Origin: Salticus scenicus
Lineage: Eukaryota; Arthropoda; Arachnida; Araneae; Salticidae
DNA length: 64,000 nucleotides
Direction: 5' to 3'
Assembly: GCA_963930645.1 (NCBI GenBank)
Contig: OZ005652.1
Coordinates: forward strand, 357,351,602-357,415,601
The position numbers and the translations under genes were made by a program. The notes beneath the pieces are model-generated. The model saw only the letters and a list, made by a program, of their open reading frames with translations. It was not told where the DNA came from and made no database searches. Shown here in pieces: positions 22,995-35,539 of the stretch; position 1 is the first letter of the stretch; each line of letters opens with the position of its first letter.

Positions 22995-24040
22995 GAAATT
23001 TTCCACGTATCGATTCAGAAGTTTCCACGATAATTTCCGAAATAATACTCCAAATCAAACCAAATTTAGACAACGAACTTATCTCATAAATATCTTGAAT
23101 AAGTTCGTTATTCAAGTTGCTCCGCTGTTTAGTTTTCAAGTGAAGGCCACTTAAAAAAACCAAGGATTTGTTTAAATTTTTATGTATACATAGACTTTAT
23201 AATAATCTAAAGTTTATTAATGGACTTTAATTTTAATTGAATGGGGGCTACTTGATATCAACTACCGTTTGAAAATTTATCATCATGATAACTTTGAAAT
23301 ACGGAATCGATTCGAACCAAAGTAGGACAGTGAATTTATCATACACATATCTCTGATAAGTTCACTGGGCAACTTTCTCCAACATTTTGTTTCTATGTTG
23401 CGGCCACTTGAAATCAAGTTGACAGCTGAAAATCTGCCATCACGGTAGTTTTTGAAATATTAATTTCATTGATCAAACCATAGTTGGATAGTGAACTTAC
23501 GGTTCAAATATCTTCGATAAGATCGCTAGGGAAATTACTCCGCAGTTTTTTTTTCCACATTGTGGCCACAGGAAAAATTGCCATTATGATATATTTTGTA
23601 ACACTGAAATAATTCTATTCAAATTTGCGGAGCGGACTTATTCATATATCTTAGATAGATCATTGTGCATCTCACTCCGCCCTTTTGTTTCCAATCGGTG
23701 GCCACTTGAATTACCAATACCACTTGAAAATTACTTAATACGATAACTTTTGAAATACTGAATTAGTTAGAAACAAAGCTGGACAGTGAGTTTATCGTAC
23801 AAGTATCTTGGATGATTTCTCTGGGCCTGTTGCTCCTCCATCTTGTTTCCAAGTTGCGGTCACTTAAAATCTGACTGTCACTTAAATTTTTTTCATAACA
23901 ATAACTTTTGAAATACTGAACTAATTTCAACTAAATTTGTAGAGTACTTATTTCAGAAATGCATTTCATAAGTTTGTTCCCGAATGTGATCAACTATCTC
24001 TTTTTCAAGTGTCAGCCACTTGAAAATTTCAAATTCACAT
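22995..24040. repeat. Diverged tandem array, about 155-bp unit, six copies
   Basis: Repeated ordered landmarks: ATAACTTTTGAAATACTGAA, GGACAGTGAATTTATC, ATATCT..GATAAGTTC, TTGTTTCCAAGTTGC and GGCCACTTGAAA. The GGCCACT block occurs near 23145, 23402, 23564, 23700, 23859 (as GGTCACT) and 24014 (as AGCCACT), so spacing is 136-162 bp except the first. No coding frame is conserved. Confidence 0.82.
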
Positions 24041-24691
24041 AAAAAAGGCATTTATGAACTGATTTGTTTAAAACTCTTTATGTACGTAACCCACACCGAT
24101 ATTTTCTTTATTCCATTAATAATTTGTAACCGCCATTTTATTTCAAAATAGTGTCTACTTGATAAAAAACAGGAAATCAACCTTCCCTTCCGGAAGAGCC
24201 GTAAGGACTTTTTTGTACTACATTACATTTTCAGGGATTAATATGCGTGCAGAAGATAGTAGATACTTGAAAAAATATATATTTAGAGTTTTGTTTAACA
24301 TTAAACAATAATTTTTCATGTTTTTACGCATTAAGAATCTAACGGCAGTAAACCCCACCCCCCCTAAATTTTGGGCAATTTGTTTTCATATTACTTGTTT
24401 TAGACTTGTTTTAGTAAAAGTGGCAACGTAATAATGAAATGAAAAGAATTATTTTTAGTTATTGCCGAATCGTAAAATGTAATCGTTCTTACTTATTAAC
24501 ATTATGGAAATAATACAATAATTTGGCTCATCCAACATACAATTATTAAATTATCAAATTGTTGTAAAGAGTTACTTAACTTCAACATATCTCACAGTTC
24601 ATAAATATTTCTTTATTTTTTTCTTTATTTTTTATTTTCAAAACACAATCCAAAATTTCACTGCACCTATTGTTTTACAAAAAAATAAATA

Positions 24692-24722
<31 letters not shown>

Positions 24723-25495
24723 TAATTCCATGTCAAAAAATCTGATATGCAATATTATAAAAAAAAACTTTTTTTAAAGTCTTGTTTATAATAAAAATAA
24801 TTTTCTCTTTTTTTTTCATAGAACAAAGACATTTTAATATTAAGAAATAATTTAAAATTAATTATACGTTAGGACGTTTCAAGATTTTATAAACGAATTG
24901 TTTAAAAGTATACTTTTTTGTAGAAGTTTTTTAATTAAATACATGTGTTTTATTAAATATTTTTGAAATGTAAGAAATAAGACGATTTCTTCATAATTTT
25001 TCATTTAAAAACACTGCACTTTTTTTATAATTATAGGTTACTCTGATCTGAAATTAAAAGATTCTTTTTTTTTTTTTGTCAAAAATGGAATAAAATGTCA
25101 TTGACTTTTTATTCATGAGGAAATAATAAAAAGATAAAATAAAATAAAATAAAGAAAAAGACACATAAAAGGTTAAAAAAAAAAAAAATGAATTCCAGTT
25201 CAATTTGATTTTTTTTTTCTTTTCAAATCGTGAAAGTAATGAAAAAAGTATAATTTAGAAAGCAACGGCAGAAATTAATGGATTAATATTTAAAAAACCA
25301 TTTTTACTCATAATTAATCTTGATGGATTTTTTTTTTTTTTTTTTTTTTTTTTTGTGAAATTGAAATTTAAAAAAAAATCCATTTTATTTTTGCTTTTGA
25401 AATTGCTCGTACTATCTAAAGGCACCTGGTAGTCTGATTTTTGTAAGAGGGGAAAAAATCATAGTTATAAGAATAATGACTTTGATGAATTCTAA

Positions 25496-25529
<34 letters not shown>

Positions 25530-25972
25530 TTTTCAATTGACATTTTAGAAAAGGAATATATATTTAAAAAAAAAAAAGCATTATTTAGTAAATTGTTTAT
25601 CCTTATACATTTAAAACAGAAAAATAATAATAATAATAAAAAAAAAAAATAAAAATAAAAAATGCTGTCATTAATTTGATATTTCATTAACATGATATTT
25701 TTCCTATAAAAATAAAAAAGTAATCTGCTATGTCACTCACTCGACTTTCTCTTACCCTTAAATTTATTATTATAAATACAGGTTGGAGATTGAGAGGTAA
25801 GATAACGAGTACTGTTATGTAAACATACGTTAAAAAATTCAAATTAGGCTTCGGAAGAGTTTTACATGATAATTAGTTCTGTGTGAGGGGGGCTACCGCA
25901 CCCTAAACCCCCCGTTTCATTAATGCACCTACATTTATATAGAATTTAATTCGATTATTAAAAAATAATTCT

Positions 25973-26008
<36 letters not shown>

Positions 26009-26285
26009 AATTTATAAAATTATTAATAAATAAATAAATATATATATCTTTTATGATAATGCAGACGATTTCCAAATTAGAGAAGTAGTATAACACTAAA
26101 TAAATAAAAAAAAAAAGTTGAATTTATTCTCAATATTACATAAAAAAAAAATCTGGAATGACTCCATTCGACTTTCCGAACATTGAGTACTTAACAGTTT
26201 TGTACATAAAGTAAAGAAAGAGGAGTTGTTAAACAAACAAAGGGGAGAAATCCATAATAGAGTGTTTGAGTATTCTTCTCCATAT
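24041..26285. other. Intron, homopolymer-rich, no gene
   Basis: AT-rich sequence with many long A or T runs (25328-25354, 25498-25526, 25976-26004). A short C-run occurs at 24355-24364. No domain or transposon end was recognised. Confidence 0.6.
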
Positions 26286-26289
26286 ATTA

Positions 26290-27125
26290 AAAGATGTTTT
26301 ATTTAACGCTACATAACTCTGAGCCCATAGATCATAATGATAAAGAATTTTTCGTTGTGTCCCTGTAAAAACCTATGAATTCTAGATTCACCAAAATGCT
26401 TATAGTTAGTGCAACAGTGACTTTATAATATTCATATAAATTTTCAGCTCGATTGAATAAGGCGTTTAAATGTTATCGCACTTTTAAAAATTTGGTCCCA
26501 TTGGCCATAATGATAAAGAATTTTTCTTTCTGTCCCTGTAAAAAAAACTGTAAGTGCTAAATTCACCAAAATCTATACAGTTTGTTCAACTGTGACCTAT
26601 AACATGTGTAAAATTTCTTTGCTCAGATTAATAAGGCGATTAGACGCTATCACAAAATTTAGCCACATAGGCCATAATGATACACAATTTTTCTTTGTGT
26701 CCCTGTACGAAAAACTATAAGTGCTAGATTCTCCAAAATCTATAAAGATTGCGTATTTGTGACCTATAATATCTGTATGAATGTTTTGCTTAATTGAATA
26801 AGTTGTTTAGCTGCTATCGCACTTTTAAGATTTTGGTCCCATAGGCCATAATGATAAAGAATTTTTCTTTGTGTCCCTGTAAAAAGAACTATAAGTGCTA
26901 GATTCTCCAAAATCTATACAGATTGCGTATTTGTGACTTTTAATACGTGTATAACTTTTTTTCTCAACTGAATAAGGCGTTTAGATGCTATCGCATTTTT
27001 AAGATTTTGGTCCCGTACTCTATAATGATAAAGATTTTTTCTTTGTGTCCCTGTAAAAAAACTATGAGTGCTAGATTCATCAAAATCAATAGAGTTCGTG
27101 CTACCGTGACTTGCAACAGCCGTAC
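26290..27125. repeat. Tandem array, about 173-bp unit, five copies
   Basis: The block TCCCTGTAAAAA recurs at about 26360, 26533, 26700, 26873 and 27047 (spacings 173, 167, 173, 174). Each is preceded by GGTCCCATAGGCCATAATGA-like sequence and followed by AGTGCTAGATTC-CCAAAATC and GAATAAGGCGTTTAGATGCT. The regular spacing and higher identity than the 155-bp array suggest a younger amplification. It is followed by a (CACATACA)n/(CA)n tract at 27176-27238. Confidence 0.9.
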
Positions 27126-27384
27126 CAACTTACAGCTCATTCGAGCAAAGATATTAGACGCTAGCGTCTTCACTTACACACATACATACACACATACATA
27201 CACACATACATACACACACACACACACACACATACATATATCATCGTAAAAATAGTGAATACGGACTCAGGGGACCTCGAAATGCATAGAACGTCAAAAT
27301 CTCAAATTCGGATTTTTGACATGATTACAATACATTCCTCACTATAGTGTTCGGAAAGTAAAAGAAAAAAGAAAAATAAAAAAC

Positions 27385-27633
27385 TAGTATGTTGTGGCCA
27401 CCACAAGACTTTCTTCTATATTTTCCTATATACATATTCAATCAGTAACAATATAAAAAAAAATAAAAAGAAAAAAAAAAAGAAAACGAGTTTTTTTTTG
27501 TTAAAAGTAAAAAAACTTATCGATAACTTTGTTTTAAATTATTACAGATTTATAGTTCAACCATTCGTTTTAAAGGTATTGACGAGATATTTCGAAAGTT
27601 ACCCATCTTGAAAATTTAACCCCCGGGGGGGGG
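27385..27633 (+). mobile_element. Microsatellite-carrying TIR element, left part of a split copy
   Basis: It starts CTAGTATGTTGTGGCCACCAC then ACTTTCTTCTATAT, as does the copy at 53098. It continues with the family block CGATAACTTTGTTTTAAATT..CCATTCGTTTTAAAGGTATTGACGAG and is interrupted at 27634-31583 by the Mutator-like element. The right part resumes at 31584. Confidence 0.7.
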
Positions 27634-28125
27634 GGTACTTCCAAAGCTTCCTAGATCTACTATCAAGCCTGAAGGTATCACTTCGAACAGCGTGTGACGT
27701 CACAACCCGGGTCCCTTATCTGTAAGAAACTGATGTCCATCGGGTCCGTTTTATCTTCTGCTTGGAATGCGCGTAGCAAACAATGTTTATCCCCATCTCA
27801 CATATATTTAAATTACATTTTTCATGAATGAATTTTTAGATTCCACCATTTAATATACATCAATTGAGTTAATTTTCATTTACATTGTATTACTGCAGAA
27901 TATGAGGAACATTTTTTGAAATTTGAAAATCAACGTTTTCTATTATGTGAATTGTCTAAAGAAAAACTAATGGATGGCGGATTAAAATTTGAAGAAATTT
28001 GTATATAATTGTGGTATATCACTAACTCAGTTAATTAATGAATGTATAGAAACAACGTGTAACATTCTTTTGAATAATTATACGAAGACAAGAAATGATT
28101 AATTACATGGTATATCCTCCAGAAA

Positions 28126-28305
28126 ATTCCATGTTCCCATCAAAAATTATACCTCTGGGGGTCACCGAAGCGGGAGATCCATCCCTTCCGTAGAGGATCA
28201 AAATTGTGATGGCATGTCTCCGGACCACCTCTAGGGGTGTGTCCCAGACCGTCGCCAATTGCCCATCTGCGCAGCACTAGTGCGACGTAAAACCCAACCT
28301 TTCAT
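28126..28305 (+). repeat. Truncated SINE, Thr-tRNA family (3' part)
   Basis: It matches 61075-61245: CATGTTCCCAT, ATACCTCTGGGGGTCACCGAA, GGCATGTCTCCGG, CCAGACCGTCGCCAATTGCC, GCAGCACTAGTGCGAC. The tRNA head is absent. Confidence 0.85.
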
Positions 28306-28484
28306 TCATTCCTCCAGAAAATTAGCAACTGTAAATAATAGATTTTTAAAAAAGTGTCAGAGGTTTTAAAAAGCGTCAATTCATTTCTTTTGAATTTTGT
28401 AATATTTCTAAAAAAAATTAAATATTTCTTTAGAAATGATAGAAATTACGTAAAAATTCTTTAAAAATTCAGAAAATCTCCCAC

Positions 28485-28640
28485 CAGTGGTCGAAAGGTT
28501 CTGCTTTTAGAGACATTAAGTGCCGGGTTCGATCCTAGGTAACACAGGTCAACCTATCTTTTCGAAGTTCTCCTTGTATTTCACCGACACTTGTTTCAAT
28601 ATAGGGCCTAGCACTCCATAAAATGACTCCCACGAAGGAC
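28485..28640 (+). repeat. tRNA-derived SINE
   Basis: An A-box-like CAGTGGTCGAAAGGTTCTGC and a good B box GGTTCGATCC (about 28527) are at tRNA spacing, followed by a non-tRNA body (CAACCTATCTTTTCG, AGGGCCTAGCACTCC). The arm and loop pairing is too degraded for a working tRNA. Confidence 0.68.
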
Positions 28641-29089
28641 ACTTTCTCCAAATGAAAAAAAAAAAAAAAAGAACACAGCTTTGTTTTTAATTATCCCAGA
28701 TCGTTACACAATCATTCGTTTTAAAGGTATTGACGAGTTCTTTTAAAAGATATCCATATTGAAAATTTACACACCCACCCGCTCAAGGTTGACTGTTACT
28801 GTTATTAATAATTCTTTCTTAATTTTACAATAATTTATTAAAAGTTATTCTCATTTATACGAAACTTTGTTCTATACGGGCACGTTAAAAATTATGAAAA
28901 CGGAATGGCAACGCCACTTGTTAAAGATTTTAATTTTCAAATTTTTATTCATTTTTATTTATTTTTCTCTTTCTTTTGAATTCAACAGAAAAACGTCTTA
29001 GATTCGCAAAGATTTTCTACTTCTGGTTTTGGATGGATTTACACGTTTTGAAAGGTACAAACACGATTTGATCAGTTTTAAGAAATGTC

Positions 29090-29123
<34 letters not shown>

Positions 29124-29382
29124 ACAAAATTTTGTGGTATCTGTATCTCAGGAACTAATGAACAGAATAATTTCATAAAAGTTTAAGTTGCTCCTTGATT
29201 TAAATGTCCTTCAACTTTTGGTGAAAATCGCCAACAGGTGGAAATACCATAACGCTTTATGATGATTATTAATAAGGAAATATAGGAGAAAATTTTGCAT
29301 AAATGAGCACAATTATAATTACTTTTAACGAATCATCGTAAAATAAAAAAAAATACTTATAGGTTGGGTTGGGTTGTGGGGA

Positions 29383-29585
29383 CTGCACTAGGGTCCTAGG
29401 TCTGAGGCGAATGCCCTCCTTGAGGGGCCTTTCTGAGGGTTCCTAGCACGTATTTTCGCAATTTCGGAGAAAACCACGAAAATTTCCGAACAGCTAGGCC
29501 GACGAGTGCGACCTAGGATTAAACCTGGCACCTCACGTCTACCAGCTTTGAGCGTAGAACCGCTCGGGCGCTGGTGGGTCGAAAT
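29383..29585 (-). repeat. tRNA-derived SINE, reverse orientation
   Basis: The complement reads CACCAGCGCCCGAGCGGTTC, GCTGGTAGACGTGAGGTGCC, AGGTTTAATCC (a decayed B box) and then a GTCGCACTCGTCGGCC body. The same family is at 20485-20625. Confidence 0.68.
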
Positions 29586-31260
29586 ACTTATAAGAAAAAT
29601 TGAAACATATACGAGCATCTTTTCACCCTTGATGGAAAATCCTTCCGAATGTTGTAAACTTTCAATATAAATATTTTTAAGAACTTATTAATACCCTTAA
29701 AACTAATAGTTGAACCGTGTATCTTCCATAATTTCAAACAAAGTTATCGAGATGTTTTTTTCTTTTAAATTAAAAAAGAAAGAAAGAAAGAAACACTTCC
29801 TAGAATCTCGAATGTAGAGCATAAAAGAATTTTTTTTTTCGAAATTCTATTATGTAAGGTGTCTCCATTCATTGTGGAAATTAACTTTGATAAGTAGTTT
29901 GTACTGCGTGTATTTGTTTAAGAATTATAAATTTATCTGAAACAGATTTTTTTAAATATTGTTTTAATTTTTTTTTCGGCCTATGTAATTTTAAATTGAA
30001 TGATCCAAAATTTTCTTATATATTAATCTGAAATATTTTTAAAATATCTTATATTCATGACTTCAAATTCTTTACTTTAAATGTTTACAAAACAATTATA
30101 ATTACTCAAATGATGCATTTAAGCTTTATAAAGTAATCTTCGAAAGCCATCAATAAACATTTCATAAAATATGTATTGTTGTACTTTGCAAATAGGGGAT
30201 AATTTTAAATATAAATTTTTATTGTTCTTAAAATATAAATTTAATATTCAAATTTCGATCTTCATATGTTAAAAATTGGAAATTTAAATGTACTGAATGT
30301 ATGCATGTCAAAAATTCATTATTCTTTTGGCAAATATTACTTCAAATTTATTACCTATAAACTGAACGATTTTAATTTTGCCCAATACAGGACTAATTTG
30401 AAATATTAATTCGAACATCTTGTATTTATAACTCGAAATTGTTTTCAAAATTTACAAATCAGCATTTACTAAAGAGTTGTTGTATCTACATTTCAGAAAA
30501 TAACCTGTCAAATTCATGTATAAAAATGTTGAAAAATATGCATGCTGAACATTTTCAAACATGGTAGATAGCCAAAAATAGAGAATTTTAAGAACATTTT
30601 TTGTTAATTTTATACACTGAATTTAGATTCATATTTAAATTTTTATAAGTCACAGTTTGGAAATTTAGAAAGAGTGAATGAATGTGTATCTAAAAATTAT
30701 CAATAATCATTTTTTAAATATTAATTTAATACTCTTTGTACAAAATTTTTAAGTTGAATGATATTAATGGAATTTTGAATATATCATAATACTTTTTGAA
30801 AAAATGTAAAAATATACAAAGCTTGATTTATTCCATTATATATTTGATTTTAAAATACACTTATGTATGTGAATATAATTAAAAATAAAATAAATATTTG
30901 GTAAAATACGTATAATAAAGATTTTCATTTATATTAATTTTCAAATGAGCAATATTAAATACCATTTTTGTTATTTTAATTCAAATTTAAATGTTTATAT
31001 GCTAAAATTTGGAAATTAAAGAACGTATGTCAAAATTTATTATTATTATTATTTTAATATTTTAATTTCCTTGGTGTAATAGTTATAAAATAAATTATTC
31101 CAATGGAATTCGGTGTATTTCCCTCGTTTATTAAAATAACATGTACAAACTTATTTTTATAACATCAAAAAATTGAATTTAAAAATTGCTTAATTATGTA
31201 AACACATATAAACATAAATGAAATGGAAAATATATCTATTTTAGCTGAAATAAATTAGCT

Positions 31261-31298
31261 GAAACTATGGGGGGGGGGGGAATAATAATAATAATAAT

Positions 31299-31329
<31 letters not shown>

Positions 31330-31363
31330 TGAAAACCTTTTCAAACATTGCATTATATGAAAC

Positions 31364-31402
<39 letters not shown>

Positions 31403-31410
31403 AAAAGGGT
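31261..31410. repeat. Poly-G run and (AT)n arrays
   Basis: A run of 12 G near 31269 is followed by (AAT)n and two AT arrays (31300-31330, 31370-31399). Confidence 0.85.
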
Positions 31411-31583
31411 AGATAAATGTCAAATAATATTTTTTAACGGAATATTAATGAGAAATCAGTTTTTATGAAGAAGAAATGAAGCTTTGAAAGTAAACGATGC
31501 GGAATTGCGTAAGGACCCTGGTTGTGACGTCACGAAGGGGACCTTCAGGCTTGATAGTAGATCTAGGAAGCTTTGGTACTTCC

Positions 31584-31829
31584 CCCCATGCAAAGAAATT
31601 TATTCCTAGTTGACTATTACTATTATCAATAACTCATATTAATTTTACAATCACAAGTTAAAAATAACTCTCATTATGTACATTTATACGAAATTTTGTC
31701 CTATACTTCCATGTTAAAAATTTAGAAAAAATGCGATCACAGCGCCACCTGTTGAGCTATTGATCCCCAGCCGTAATCAGCACCACTTTATGTCGGGGAC
31801 CAACTAAATACCAAGTTTGGTTAAATTTC

Positions 31830-31864
<35 letters not shown>

Positions 31865-32655
31865 GATTTTTTTTCTGTTTTTTTTTTTCGTTAAAGGTAA
31901 AAAAAATCGATAACTTTGTTTCAAATTGTCACAAATTTATAGTTTAACCATTCGTTTTAAAGGTATTGACGAGATCTTTCGAAATATACCCATCTTGAAA
32001 ATACTAACCCCCCAGTGAGGGAACCGGTGCCCCCAAATGCACAAAATTTTTTTCGTAGTTAACTACTACTATTATCAATAATTCATATTAATTTTACAAT
32101 CACAAGTTTAAAATAACGCTCATTATGTACATTTATACGAGATTTTGTCCTATACTGCCATGTTAAAAGTTTACATAAAATGCGATCACAGCGCCACCTG
32201 CTAGACGATTGATCCCCAAATCTAATCAGCACCATGCCCTGTCAGGTTCCAACTATGTATCAAGTTTGGTTGAATTTCATTCATTGGTTCGTGAGATACG
32301 GTGAAAGATACGAAAATTTGTCCTATACTGCCATGTTAAAAATTTACATAAAATGCGATCAAAGCGCCACCTGCTAGGCTATTGATCCCCAAATCTAATC
32401 AGCACAATGCCCCGCCAGGGTCCAACGATATACCAAGTTTGGTTGAATTTCATTCATTGGTTCGTGAGATACGGTGAAAACACTAAACCACAGACACACA
32501 GACAGACAGACAGACACACACACAGACAGACATTTTCTAAAAACTATCAATTCGTGTTCAGGACATCCCAAAACGTGTAGATCCGTCAAAAAACGGAGGT
32601 CGAAAATTTTCGCGAATCCAATACTTTCTCTATATTACATATAGAAGAAAGTAAA
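31584..32655 (+). mobile_element. Microsatellite-carrying TIR element, right part of a split copy
   Basis: Internal direct repeats of about 172 bp contain TGTCCTATACTGCCATGTTAA, GCGATCA-AGCGCCACCTG and GGTTGAATTTCATTCATTGG blocks (near 32146 and 32318, with a partial unit near 31700). An (ACAG)n tract at 32497-32530 precedes CATTTTCTAAAAA and a conserved 3' segment. The end is a palindrome, CTTTCTCTATATTACATATAGAAGAAAG. Its complement begins TTTTACTTTCTTCTATAT, the inverted match of the left end at 27385. Confidence 0.72.
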
Positions 32656-32664
32656 AAAAAATGT

Positions 32665-33215
32665 TAAGAAAGAAAAAAATCGATAACTTTATTTTCAATT
32701 ATCGCAGATCGATGGTTCAACCATTCGTTTCAAAGGTATTGGCGAGCTCTTTTGATAAATACCCATCATGAAAATTTACTCCCCTCGAGGGGGGACTTCC
32801 CCCCAGGGAAAGAGGCGTGGCTCCTACATACACAATTTTTTTTTCCCAGTTGACTATCTGTATTACAAAAAATTTATATTCGTTTCATTTGGTTTATTGC
32901 AGTCTATAGATATTAAACTCTACTTACCTGCAATTCCCCCCATAGACGTAACGTATTTGAATACTTTTGAGTGTCCCTATACACGAACCATTTTTTCATC
33001 TCAGTGAAAAGCTTAGTGTGGCATCCCTATATGATACACATTTAGAATAATGAGTTTGGAATTTCTGCTACTATTCGTTCTTGAGATATGCTGATAACAG
33101 ACACACAGACTGACACACAGACCATTCGCTAAAAACATGATTTTCGTGTTCAGGGAACCTCAGAACATGTAAATATAACAAAAACTCACTTTCGAAAATT
33201 CGACCCTAAAACAAT
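32665..33215 (+). repeat. Related diverged copy of the microsatellite-carrying family
   Basis: It repeats the CGATAACTTTATTTTCAATT..CAACCATTCGTTTCAAAGG block, a C-rich CCCCTCGAGGGGGGACTTCCC block, an (ACACAGAC) tract near 33098-33122 and the GATTTTCGTGTTCAGGG 3' block. Confidence 0.65.
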
Positions 33216-33790
33216 ACCTTCTCGACCCTTTGAGTAAGAGAAATAATACTAAATGATAAATACTTAAATATAGATATTTGAAAAATACTACAATTCTTAA
33301 ATTTATCTCCCATTTAAATTCTTTTTCCACGTAATTATTCAAATTTATAACAAAATGAAAATATTGCTTTAGTTTACATACCTTAAATCAATTTATTTTA
33401 CAAAATAATATTTTTGTTGATTTAAAAAACAAAAAACAGACATTGATAATTATTAAGACTTCTTAAATTACACAAAAAATGACTTTTAAACAGCAATTTT
33501 ATTTTAGAGTTTTTATAATTTAGAGTGTCTTATTTAGAAAAGTAAACGGGTTTATTATAAGATGTGAGTCACATTTATAAAATCTCAAATATTTTTACTA
33601 AAAAATACACGAGAGTGTACGAACGGTTAGAAAATTATATACGTTATTGCTATTTTTGACGCTTAATGTTATAGAAAAATGAAATATTTTACTATTGAAA
33701 TGTGCTTTTAAAAATATTATTATTGTCATTTATCTATTTAATCTGAACCAATAACATGAAAAAAAAATGGTAGTACTATATTATAATTGT
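33216..33790. other. Intron, nothing recognised
   Basis: AT-rich, no repeat family or coding signal seen. Confidence 0.5.
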
Positions 33791-33879
33791 ATTTTTTTTA
33801 TATATATATACTTAAGAAAAAAGTACTGGCTTCGTAAAATAATGATCTCCTGTTTTATTTTGTTTGAAATGTCCATTCT

Positions 33880-34800
33880 CACTAAATGTTTGTTTATCGG
33901 GGTAGCTATGTGTTTATGTATAACCAAAATTTATGTACAACCAAACTGGGCGCTGTATTCCAAGAAACAATAGACAGAATTATACAAAAGTTTAAAATTT
34001 GTTGGACATTTACATAATTTAGTGAAGATTCGATTTCAGAATATGTCGCTCAAAAAGTGGCGCTGCTGTACTACAATATCTCTTATTTACGGGAACGCCA
34101 TATCGAAACTTCGCAGTGCATAAATACACAAATCTCGATATGTGCAGTGTTAAAAAATTGCAACTTTGCTTGCAGAAAGTCTCTGTGATTTGAGAAAAAA
34201 GTCGTAAATTACGAAAAGTTACGTTCAGAAAAGCATTTTTTTGTAATTACAGAGAATTTCTGGCAACAAAGTTGCATTTTTTTTAACTGTGTGCAAAGGT
34301 TATTATGATAATTTATAATTAGTCAATTTTGATGCATATCGCCTGACAAGTGGCGTTGCTGTGCTGTATTTTTTCATGTTTATAGGAAAGCTGTATCTGA
34401 ACTCCTATAATATATAAATGTGTTAACATGAAAAGATGTAGCTGTTTGGAAATGTTATGTTGATTTAATTGGGTGCACATCCGACGACAGGTGGCTTTGT
34501 TATGCTGCAGCTTTCCTCTTTTGTGGAAGGCTCTATCTCAGATTTTATAATTTATAAATGAACGAAACTTAATATATAAGATTATGAAAAACTATGAATT
34601 AGCAATGATGTTATATCGGCCAGCTGGTTTTAATTTTTTGCATTTTTCCAGATGACACTACGTAAGAACCTATTACTTTGAATTATACTAGAGTTGTATG
34701 CATAAAATTTTCAATGTAAGAAGCTATGTTAGTTTAAGTTTTGTGTACGCTAGATGGCCTTATGTAGAATGATATAGATGGATACTTCGTAAAGAGTCTA
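33880..34800 (-). repeat. Reversed, diverged internal repeats of the microsatellite-carrying family
   Basis: Three or four units of about 170 bp carry the complement of the GCGCCACCTG block (AAGTGGCGCTGCTGTACTAC, AGTGGCGTTGCTGTGCTG, GGTGGCTTTGTTATGCTGC), each followed by a TATCTCAGATTTTATAATTTATAAATG-like block. Confidence 0.55.
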
Positions 34801-34993
34801 TTTGTTTCATTATGATAGACAATATGGAAGTATAACTTTTAAAATATTTTGTATGATCAGTGAAAAGAAAATTATTCAAAAATAAATAAATTAGGGCTAA
34901 AAAAAAATACGTTTACTTATGTTTAAATGAAGGAAAAGGATTTGCACTTTTTTTTTTTTTTGTTGTTAAAGTACAAATACAGTGAGCATGTAT

Positions 34994-35027
<34 letters not shown>

Positions 35028-35535
35028 GCGACAGATTTAGTTACAATTATTGGGTAATGTAATTATTTATAGTAAAAATGCAGCCTAATCTGTTAAGAAT
35101 AAATTTATTCTTTATTTAGAAAAAAAAAATCCATTTTTTCATAATTCCTATTTTTATTTATTTATTTGATTTTTACTGATATTTAAAAATATTTAACTTT
35201 TAACTTTTTTTTTTTTTAAGCTGCAGAATAATTTATTTTTATCGGCTGACATTCGCTCATCACTTATTGAGTCCACTGTACATAAAATGAAATATTCAAA
35301 CTCTTAACTATACAAATCATAAAAAAAAAAAAAAATCGTTTAATTTTATTTTTAACCCTATAAAACTTTTCACAAAATACAGATCAACCGGTATTTATTT
35401 ATTTATTCATTTATTACTTGCGGAATATCGAATTTTTCGTTTCAAAATGTATAACTAAAAACATTTTTGAGATAAATTGCTTTTGCTCTTCATATTAAAA
35501 GAAGAAGGGAAAAAAGAAAAAAACAGCCACTTTTT
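34801..35535. other. Intron, nothing recognised
   Basis: AT-rich with poly-T runs (34950-34961) and (AT)n at 34998-35027. Confidence 0.5.
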
Positions 35536-35539
35536 TTTC

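Larger units (their letters stand above)
27643..31574. mobile_element. Element with long TIRs and 9-bp TSD (Mutator-like class, non-autonomous)
   Basis: The terminal inverted repeats start AAAGCTTCCTAGATCTACTA. They are identical for 34 bp (27643-27676 versus the complement of 31541-31574), then share GTGACGTCACAACC and GGGTCC blocks out to about 75 bp. The target duplication GGTACTTCC (9 bp) lies at 27634-27642 and 31575-31583. A related host repeat near 32795 shows the uninterrupted GACTTCCCCCC context. A 9-bp duplication with long TIRs fits the Mutator superfamily. The 3.9-kb interior has no transposase frame. It holds SINE fragments (28126, 28485, 29383), a reversed copy of the microsatellite-carrying family (28950-29250) and AT-rich filler. 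Confidence 0.85.
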
